Assembly: GCA_017463245.1 (NCBI GenBank)
Contig: JAFTPN010000009.1
Coordinates: 1-63,115 of the forward strand
DNA length: 63,115 bases
From: Clostridia bacterium
Lineage (GTDB): Bacteria; Bacillota; Clostridia; Christensenellales; Aristaeellaceae
Direction: 5' to 3'
The notes under the pieces: model-generated
What the model was told of the DNA's origin: nothing
The model's database searches: none
The model's input: only the letters and a program-made list of their open reading frames with translations
Part shown: positions 51,515 through 58,492 of the stretch, one piece after another
Layout: every line of letters starts with the position of its first letter
Numbering within the stretch: the first letter of the stretch is position 1
Translations under genes and position numbers: made by a program

Positions 51515-54079
51515 TTACTGCCCCCTTTCCACAGCATAGCCGCGTGCGGGAACGGTGATGCCGTTCTCGGTGCAGGCGCTGCTGCCGTAATTAACGTAGA
51601 CCTTGGTGCCGTCCGCATAACCGGTAACGGTGAGGAAATCGCTCAGCTGCTCGTGGGACACGATGCGCTGCTGGTTCAGGCCAGCGGCATCCTGCTGATA
51701 CTGGGTGATGAGCTCGGCGGCTTCGTCAGCCCAGGCAGCATAGTTGGAGCCGAACAGGGTGGAGTGGGTGGTATCCTGCAGCACCTTGGCATCCTCAGCC
51801 ATGAAGGTGAAGTTCAGGCCGCTGCCGTATTCCACGCACTTGAGGAACTCCTGCACATAGTCGCCAGCCAGGTTCAGGGCATCGCCGGTGTAGTCCTTCA
51901 TGCCATGGAGTGCGATCTGATAGAAAGGCACAGTCTGGTCGATGAGGGAATACTTGGTGCCGGTGAGATCCATGTCGGTAATGATGTCGGCATAGGGAAC
52001 GGCATAGTCGTTACCCATCTTGATCATGACCTTCTGGCCAGCTTCCTTGGCCTCCTGCATGGTCTCGATGTTCAGGGCCTTGACCTGCTCGCGGGTGGTG
52101 GTGTTCTTCGGATTGTAGTCAGCGCTCAGCAGGCTGCCGATATCGCGGAAGGAAGCACCATAGGCATTCACATCAGCCAGAGTCTGAATCATGTTGCTGG
52201 CATTATCCTTGGCATAGTCGGGACGAACCAGATAGTACTGGTCGAGCCAGTCGGCCTCCTGGTAATGCACGATGTCGTAGGGGTAGAGGGCGATCTGCTC
52301 GCGGGTGGTGTAGCGGGCAGCATCGGTGAAGGCAAGGAAGCCGTCCAGCACGTTGCTGTCGTAAGCGAAGCAGTTCACACCGTCGAAGAACAGCGGTACG
52401 CCGCTGCTGTTGGCGGTGGCGATGAGCTTCTGCATGGCGCTCTTGCCGCCCAGCTCGCGCAGGATATTCACGCGGGTGAACACCTGCTGGGTGATGCCGC
52501 CGTTGGCCCAGCCAGCGAAGCGGACATTCAGGTTCTTCACGCCCTTGCCGGTCATGTCAAGGATGATATCCTCGGCCTGCTGGAAGGAGGTGGTGGCGAC
52601 CACGGAATCGATGGGGAGGCCGAACTTCACGACCGTCTTGTCGATGGCACCCACCAGCTCAACAGAGACGGGCACCTCTTCAGAAGCGGTGGCATCTGCC
52701 AGAGCGGGAATGGAAGTGCGCAGGTAATCACCATAGGCGTTGGCCATGTCAACATAGCTGCCGCTGTCGATGAAGCGATAGCGGTGCACGATGGTATCGT
52801 TGGGAACTTCCTTCTCGAACATGAACACCATCTGTGCCGTTTTGGCGGAAACGCTGTACATGTCGCTGTGCAGAACATTATACTTGGCGCACAGCCAGTT
52901 GTAGCTGTTGTAGCGCAGGCTGATATCGGCCTGCACGCCGCCGTAGGAGGTGGGGCCTTCCATCAGGCAGAGGAAGGAGCCGCCGTTCTTGGACATACCG
53001 AACACCGGGAAGGTGTTGCGGGTCTCGCTGACAACGGATTCGCGCATGGAGGCGTAGTCCCAGCCGTACATGTTGGCGTAGTAGTTGTTCTGCTGGAGCT
53101 TGCCGTTGTTGAAGTTGATGATGGCGCCGCCGCCCTCGGGGATGAACATGAAGCCTTCATCTTCAAGACCGGCTGCACCGAACATGGGCAAGGGAGTGAC
53201 ATAGGTGATGGGATAATCAGCCTTGTAGCGGATAGCGTCGTAGGGCACTTCCATCACGAAGTCAGCACCGTCCAGGCGGTAGACCAGCGCCACATTGAAC
53301 ACGGCGCCGGAGTTGTCCTTGGTGCCGGCAACAAGCTGCTTGTCGATCTCGAAATCTTCCTGAGAGTAGTTGGCCTCAGCGAAGTAATCCTGGATCTTCT
53401 TCTTGTTGTTTTCCGAGGTTTCGCTCTTAAGGATGTACAGCGCCTGCTCCGTTACAGAGGGATACATGGCGATGATCTCGTCCTTATTCTTCTTGGAGTC
53501 CAGCTTTTCAGGCTCGTAGAGAGTGTAGTTGCTCTTGACCTTCTTCTGGGTGGACTTCTTCATCTGCTCGCAGAAAGCGTCGAAGCGTTCCTTGGTGATG
53601 GCGGTGGGGATCAGGTAAGTCTTTTCGATCTTACCGATGGCGTATTCCACGCGGACGGAGCCATCGTCCTGCTGGTCGATGGTGTAGTTGCCGCCCTCGA
53701 TGGAATACTTGTAGTTGTTCATGTCCACCACGCCAGCGGAGGTAGCATAGGTAAGGATCAGGGTCGCCTGCAGGTTCTCCTTGTTGGCAGAAACGGCAAC
53801 GGGATCCTTGTCCGCGTTGGCGGGGTTGGACAGCCATTCACGGCCGGTGGCCTTTTCCGTGACCTTGAAATGGGTGGTGGAGGGATCCAGCTCGAAGAGC
53901 AGATGGTCGTTCTCCATGGTCACGGCCTTGGTGTCACCCTCGTAGAAATGGATGGTGGGGTCAAGGGCGTGAGTATTCTCTTCAGCAGCGAAGAGCGGGA
54001 TGATAACGAATACGGTCAGCACGGCAAGAAGTGCCAGCGTGATGACCCAGGGAAGCAAGCGCAAAATGAACTTTTTCAT
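51515..54079 (-). CDS. DUF5696 protein, membrane-anchored extracytoplasmic
   Basis: An 854-residue protein with one N-terminal membrane helix (LLPWVITLALLAVLTVFVII) and a large outer part. An N-terminal beta region (HLLFELDPSTTHFKVTEKAT, GREWLSNP) resembles a carbohydrate-active beta-sandwich. Residues about 430-760 look like a TIM-barrel (NLNVRFAGWANGG, PLFFDGVNCFAYDSN, GASFRDIGSLLSADY, KVMIKMGNDYAVPYAD), as in glycoside hydrolase-like DUF5696 proteins known from Firmicute sugar-transport operons. No enzyme activity is established for the family that I know of. A glycan-processing role is inferred. Confidence 0.8.
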   Translation of the reverse strand: MKKFILRLLPWVITLALLAVLTVFVIIPLFAAEENTHALDPTIHFYEGDTKAVTMENDHLLFELDPSTTHFKVTEKATGREWLSNPANADKDPVAVSANKENLQATLILTYATSAGVVDMNNYKYSIEGGNYTIDQQDDGSVRVEYAIGKIEKTYLIPTAITKERFDAFCEQMKKSTQKKVKSNYTLYEPEKLDSKKNKDEIIAMYPSVTEQALYILKSETSENNKKKIQDYFAEANYSQEDFEIDKQLVAGTKDNSGAVFNVALVYRLDGADFVMEVPYDAIRYKADYPITYVTPLPMFGAAGLEDEGFMFIPEGGGAIINFNNGKLQQNNYYANMYGWDYASMRESVVSETRNTFPVFGMSKNGGSFLCLMEGPTSYGGVQADISLRYNSYNWLCAKYNVLHSDMYSVSAKTAQMVFMFEKEVPNDTIVHRYRFIDSGSYVDMANAYGDYLRTSIPALADATASEEVPVSVELVGAIDKTVVKFGLPIDSVVATTSFQQAEDIILDMTGKGVKNLNVRFAGWANGGITQQVFTRVNILRELGGKSAMQKLIATANSSGVPLFFDGVNCFAYDSNVLDGFLAFTDAARYTTREQIALYPYDIVHYQEADWLDQYYLVRPDYAKDNASNMIQTLADVNAYGASFRDIGSLLSADYNPKNTTTREQVKALNIETMQEAKEAGQKVMIKMGNDYAVPYADIITDMDLTGTKYSLIDQTVPFYQIALHGMKDYTGDALNLAGDYVQEFLKCVEYGSGLNFTFMAEDAKVLQDTTHSTLFGSNYAAWADEAAELITQYQQDAAGLNQQRIVSHEQLSDFLTVTGYADGTKVYVNYGSSACTENGITVPARGYAVERGQ

Positions 54080-54093
54080 CTTTTACCCCCTCC

Positions 54094-54771
54094 TTAATAC
54101 AAGCGGAAAGCGATCTCGCGGTACAGCGAGATGAAATAAGTCGCTGCATCGCCCAGAAGGCTGAAGAATACAAGAAGCAGGAAGATGATAACCAGCGCTG
54201 CAACCACGGTGACGATCAGGAAAATGAAGGTCTTGCCGGGGGTGTAATCGTGCACCTGCATCAGGCCGACGAACACCAGGGCAACGCACCAGGCGCTGGA
54301 GAAGCTCATCAGCACGGTGTAGAAGGCGGCCTCGTCGGCAGCGATAATGTTGCTGACGAACACCAGGGGCAGCTGGATCAGCGTATAGGGCACAAGGGCA
54401 TAGCACATGGCCATGTAGATATCGCTGAAGCGACCCTTACCATCGAACAGGGTGGTGAGGCACCAGTTGCCCAGGCACAGGATCAGGAAGGGGAGCAGCA
54501 GGGAGGCTGCCTGCTCGAAGATATTGATGTACTGCAGGGGCGCATTGATGAACTGGAAGTTGGTGAACAGCAGCTGCACAATGCGGGTGATGAGGAAAAG
54601 CACCAGATAGGTGGTGGCGGCAGCAATGGTGCCGCGCTTTTCATGCACCAGATCCCAGAAGCCATCAAAGGGATGGAACAGCACATACTTGGCATACTTC
54701 ATGGACTCAACGTAGCGGTTCCACTTGTCCTTGCGGGCGCTGGACTTACTTAGAGACTTGGTTGCGCTCAT
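54094..54771 (-). CDS. YIP1-family membrane protein
   Basis: A 225-residue protein with a short basic N-terminus and five hydrophobic helices (for example TYLVLFLITRIVQLLFTNFQ and the C-terminal LVIIFLLLVFFSLLGDAATY). FHPFDGFWDLVHEKRGT and the helix pattern match the Yip1 superfamily, whose bacterial members accompany sugar permeases and DUF5696 proteins but have no assigned job. The start overlaps the end of the NHL/TPR gene by 26 bases, and the next gene begins 14 bases after it, so it is firmly inside the operon. Confidence 0.8.
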   Translation of the reverse strand: MSATKSLSKSSARKDKWNRYVESMKYAKYVLFHPFDGFWDLVHEKRGTIAAATTYLVLFLITRIVQLLFTNFQFINAPLQYINIFEQAASLLLPFLILCLGNWCLTTLFDGKGRFSDIYMAMCYALVPYTLIQLPLVFVSNIIAADEAAFYTVLMSFSSAWCVALVFVGLMQVHDYTPGKTFIFLIVTVVAALVIIFLLLVFFSLLGDAATYFISLYREIAFRLY

Positions 54772-56269
54772 ATGCTTCCACCTCCATTCTCATCTTTTTG
54801 ATCGAACGACGCACCAGCGGGATGATCATCACAGCCACAAGGACAATGACCATCCACAGGATGTTTTCTTCCACCCAGATCTTACGGTAGAGGCGGAAGG
54901 CGCGGCCGTAGTTCTCACGGTCGTGAGCCATTTCAAAATACTCCATGGCTTCCACGAAATGTTCCTGACGCATCAGGGCGCGGCCGATGCCGATGAAGGC
55001 CAGGTTGTAGTTGGCGTTCATCTTCAGCACATCTTCCCACTTTTCAGCGGAGCCATCGTAGTCACCCTTGAGGTAGGCGGCGCTGGCATCGTAGATGAGG
55101 TTGCCATACTCGGTGGGGGTGAACACGGTGATGCTGCCTTCGTTCTGGTCAAGAACCAGCAGGTCATTCCCCATGTGGTCGATGGCGATGGCGGAGTTGA
55201 AGGTGCCGTCGCTGTTGCCGGTGGTGCCGAAAGCCCACAGCATGATGCCCTGAGAATCGTAACCGAAGAGGCGGCCACGGGTCTGGTCGAGGGCGACGTA
55301 GATCTCGTTTTCATCCAGCACGGTGATGTCCACCAGCTTGGAGGGGCCGAGGGTCACGGAGGCTTCGATCCAGTACAGATCGCCGATGGGGGGATAGCGG
55401 TCGTTCTTGATGAGGATATCGTTGCCGATGCCGTTCAGGCGGCGGATGGGCTGCGCCGCATCCCAAAGCAGATCATACTCATCAAAGGTGGTGTTGGTGG
55501 CATAGATGAAGGAATCCTTATCCATGTAGATGTTGGCATACTCGGTGGGAACAAAGGACTCCTGCTGGGCGCGCTGCTCCTTGGTGGAGAAGTACATCTT
55601 CCAGATATAGTCGAAGAAGTTGTAGGTTACCTTGTTGGCGCCCACAAAGCCGGTAAAGGAGCCATCGGCCTCAAACTTTACCAGACCCTTGTTCACATTG
55701 GTAGCCAGAACGAACACGCGGCCGGATACGTCCACCACGAGCTTGGCAGGCATGAAGCTCAGGCTTTGGTCGAAGGTGGCGTCGCTGGGCTTGGTGTAGT
55801 CCTGAATGAAGTTCAGATCCTTGTCCACCATGACCACACGGCCATTGTAGGTATCAGCCACATAGATGTTCTCGGATTCGTCAACGTAAACATCGTAGGG
55901 CTGGTTGAAGGTAGCGGGTTCGCAGCCCTGAATGGTATCGATGATACGAACCAGGGAGAAAACATTGTCCTCGCTGCGGGTCAGGTGCAGAATGCGGTTG
56001 TTGTTGGTATCGCACACATACACGTCGCGGTTGCGGACAAACATGCTCTGGGGCTTTTTCATCAGGGTTTCAAGCCCCAGTTCGGCGCCATAGATTACCT
56101 GGTCAACACGGTAGGCGTCGGCAGACTCGCGGACATCTCCCCAATAGTCGTAGTTGTATGTATACGTTGTGGGATAGCCGTCGTCCGCGGCCTGGGCGGT
56201 GTTGACATTGATTGAAGCAAACATGATAACGGTCATGATCAGCGCTAAGAGCCGGTGCATCACCTTCAC
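54746..56269 (-). CDS. NHL beta-propeller protein with TPR-like segment and C-terminal membrane helix
   Basis: A 507-residue protein with a signal peptide (LLALIMTVIMFASINVNTAQ, then AADD). A six-bladed NHL-type propeller follows, with repeats such as VYVCDTNNNRILHL, IYVADTYNGRVVMVDKDLNF and LLVLDQNEGSITVFTP. A TPR-like region (YLKGDYDGSAEKWEDVLKMN, AFIGIGRALMRQEHFVEAME) comes next, then one membrane helix (ILWMVIVLVAVMIIPLV). GTG was preferred as the start with GGAGG nine bases upstream; ATG at 56275 is only three bases from it. Likely a membrane-tethered sugar-sensing or assembly scaffold; that is inference. Confidence 0.82.
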   Translation of the reverse strand: MKVMHRLLALIMTVIMFASINVNTAQAADDGYPTTYTYNYDYWGDVRESADAYRVDQVIYGAELGLETLMKKPQSMFVRNRDVYVCDTNNNRILHLTRSEDNVFSLVRIIDTIQGCEPATFNQPYDVYVDESENIYVADTYNGRVVMVDKDLNFIQDYTKPSDATFDQSLSFMPAKLVVDVSGRVFVLATNVNKGLVKFEADGSFTGFVGANKVTYNFFDYIWKMYFSTKEQRAQQESFVPTEYANIYMDKDSFIYATNTTFDEYDLLWDAAQPIRRLNGIGNDILIKNDRYPPIGDLYWIEASVTLGPSKLVDITVLDENEIYVALDQTRGRLFGYDSQGIMLWAFGTTGNSDGTFNSAIAIDHMGNDLLVLDQNEGSITVFTPTEYGNLIYDASAAYLKGDYDGSAEKWEDVLKMNANYNLAFIGIGRALMRQEHFVEAMEYFEMAHDRENYGRAFRLYRKIWVEENILWMVIVLVAVMIIPLVRRSIKKMRMEVEAYERNQVSK

Positions 56270-56328
56270 GGTCATTCCCCTCCTGTTCTGAATGATGTAG
56301 GATAGCCAATCTTGGTTTGCCGTGGAAA

Positions 56329-57537
56329 TTAGTCCTTGATACCGGAGCTTGCCATGGTTTCCAGGATTTGGCTCTGGCTCAGAATGAAAATCAGGATGGG
56401 AACAGCCATGACCACAACGGTAACTGCCGCCGCCTGACCGGTACGTGCAATACCGCCTGCCTGAATCTGCTGCAGGGCGTAGACCAGGGTCTTTTTCGCC
56501 TCGGAGTAGATCACGGTGGCAGCGCTGTTGTTCCACAGGCTCTGCACGGAGAAGATGATCACCGTGAGCCAGGCGGGCTTCACGTTGGGCATCACGATGC
56601 TCCAGAAGATGCGGAACTCGCCGGCGCCGTCAATGTGGGCGGCCTCGATCAGGGCGGTGGGCAGGCCCTCCATGAACTGCTTCATCATGAACAGACCGAT
56701 GGGAGCAGCGAAGGCGGGCAGCAGCAGCGCCCAGTAGGTGTCGATCATGCCCAGCTTGGACATAATCACATAGTTCGGGATGCCGGTGACGTAGCCGGAG
56801 AACATCAGCGCGGTGGTGACCACGTTGAAGAAGAACTTGCCGCCGGGGAAGTCATACTTGGCCAGCACGAAGGCCGCCATGGAGGCGATGATCAGATGGC
56901 CGAAGGTGCCAACGGCGGTGATGAACACCGTGTTGGTGATGTAGCGGCTGAAGGGAACCCAGCTCTGGCCCATGGTGACGATCAGGTCGGAGAAGTTATC
57001 CAGCGTGGGGTGCTGGGGGAAGACCGTGGGCGGGAAGCGGAACAATTCGTCCAGGGGCTTCAGGGCGGAGCTGACGGCGAAGACCAGGGGGAAAGCCATC
57101 AGGCAGGCCACGGCAGCCAGCATCAGGTAGATGCCGATGTCGCCGCCGATGGAGCGGTTGGGGTGGCGGCGCTTGATGAGGTGCTTCTTGGGCTTCACGA
57201 TGCGCTCGCCACGCATTTCGGCCAGGCGGTGCAGTTCATCAGCGCGGCTGCGGACGAGGGGCTTGTTGTCCCACAGCTTATCCATGTTGTGGTACACCTT
57301 CAGGCCGTTGGTCAGCATGAAGACATACTCGTTGCCGTCCTTCATCTTCACGGTGATGGTGGAGGACATGCCGCCGTTACGGACGTTCTTGAGGACTTCC
57401 ATTTCGGCATAGGGGAGTTCCAGGGGCAGCTTGTTGCAGCGGAAGCGAGCGTGCTGCTGCTCGGAAATCAGCTCGCCGCGGTACTTCTTGCCTTTGTAGA
57501 GGAGGGTACCGCTGGATTTGATCATCACTTCACTCAT
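56329..57537 (-). CDS. Carbohydrate ABC transporter permease (MalG-like) with N-terminal PH/GRAM-like domain, pair A
   Basis: A 402-residue protein. Residues about 130-402 are a normal six-helix permease with EAA loop EAAHIDGAGEFRIFWSIVMP. Residues 1-125 are extra: SSGTLLYKGKKYRGELISEQ, RCNKLPLELPYAEMEVLKNV and STITVKMKDGNEYVFMLTNG alternate as beta strands like a bacterial PH or GRAM domain, then a basic linker (KPKKHLIKRRHPN) leads to the first helix. Typical MalG-like permeases have 270-300 residues. The added domain is cytoplasmic by topology and could bind lipid or regulate the shared ATPase. Confidence 0.87.
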   Translation of the reverse strand: MSEVMIKSSGTLLYKGKKYRGELISEQQHARFRCNKLPLELPYAEMEVLKNVRNGGMSSTITVKMKDGNEYVFMLTNGLKVYHNMDKLWDNKPLVRSRADELHRLAEMRGERIVKPKKHLIKRRHPNRSIGGDIGIYLMLAAVACLMAFPLVFAVSSALKPLDELFRFPPTVFPQHPTLDNFSDLIVTMGQSWVPFSRYITNTVFITAVGTFGHLIIASMAAFVLAKYDFPGGKFFFNVVTTALMFSGYVTGIPNYVIMSKLGMIDTYWALLLPAFAAPIGLFMMKQFMEGLPTALIEAAHIDGAGEFRIFWSIVMPNVKPAWLTVIIFSVQSLWNNSAATVIYSEAKKTLVYALQQIQAGGIARTGQAAAVTVVVMAVPILIFILSQSQILETMASSGIKD

Positions 57538-57538
57538 A

Positions 57539-58492
57539 TCAGGTACCCACCTTTTCCAATGCGGCAGAAATTGCTTTCTTGCACAGAATCATGACCAGGA
57601 ACAGCAGCGTGGCGATGGCGGAAGCATAGCCCATTTCGAAGCGGCTGAAGCCATAGTCGAACAAGTGTGTCACAACGGTGCGGGCGGCGTAGTCCGTGGA
57701 GGGGAAGCCAGCCAGGGCGCGGGGCACGTCGCACACGTTGAAGGCGGAGGTGATGGACATAACCGCGCCGAAGAGCAGCATGGGCTTCATGCTGGGCAGG
57801 GTGATGTGATACAGCTCCTGCCAGCGGTTACGCACGCCATCCACATAGCCAGCCTCGTACATGCTCTTGTCGATGCCCTGGAAGCCGGCCACGAAGGACA
57901 GGAAGCCGGTGCCCATGCTCATCCACAGGATGACGAAGATCAATACGGGCATGATGTACTTGGGATCGGTGAGCCAGAGCAGGGGAGCATCGATGAAGCC
58001 CAGGTTCAGCAGGATGGAGTTCAGGTAGCCGTAGGCGTCGCCGCGGAAGATGATGGAGAAGATCGAGTACGCGTTGCCAGCAATACTGGGGGCGTAGAAG
58101 ATCACCACGGCGATGGCGCGCAGCCACTTGGGCAGCTCGTTGATGAACCAGGCGAACAGGAACGAGAGAATGTAGCCCACGGGGCCGGTGATCACAGCGA
58201 TGACGAAGGTGTTCTTGATGGAGGTAAGGAAGACCTCGTCCTGCAGGATCAGGTTGATGTAGTTCTGGAAGCCAACGAAACGGGCGGGCTCCAGAATGTT
58301 GTAGTAGGTGAAGCCATACACGATGGAGGTGCAGATGGGAAGAATGAAGAAGGTGAAGAACAGTATGGCGTAGGGCGCCAGGAACAGGTAGCACACCTTC
58401 ATACGCTTCGCCTTGCCCAGACCATACTTGAACTGGTTGGACTTCATGCTAAGGTAGCGGCTGGCGAATCCAGGCTGAGTGGTGGTACTCAT
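57539..58492 (-). CDS. Carbohydrate ABC transporter permease (MalF-like), pair A
   Basis: A 317-residue membrane protein with six hydrophobic helices and an EAA loop (YEAGYVDGVRNRWQELYHIT, then LPSMKP). Its N-terminal SNQFKYGLGKAKRMKVCYLF is the usual basic lead into helix 1. It overlaps the large binding-protein gene by four bases (ATGA), and the PH-fused partner permease begins two bases after its stop. Together they form the first channel of the operon, paired with the 976-residue binding protein. Confidence 0.92.
   Translation of the reverse strand: MSTTTQPGFASRYLSMKSNQFKYGLGKAKRMKVCYLFLAPYAILFFTFFILPICTSIVYGFTYYNILEPARFVGFQNYINLILQDEVFLTSIKNTFVIAVITGPVGYILSFLFAWFINELPKWLRAIAVVIFYAPSIAGNAYSIFSIIFRGDAYGYLNSILLNLGFIDAPLLWLTDPKYIMPVLIFVILWMSMGTGFLSFVAGFQGIDKSMYEAGYVDGVRNRWQELYHITLPSMKPMLLFGAVMSITSAFNVCDVPRALAGFPSTDYAARTVVTHLFDYGFSRFEMGYASAIATLLFLVMILCKKAISAALEKVGT

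Noticed and set aside
51239-54097. A 952-codon rightward reading frame opposite the DUF5696 gene
   Set aside because: Low-complexity Val/Gly/His composition is typical of an antisense shadow. The leftward gene has a membrane anchor, a ribosome site and operon context.
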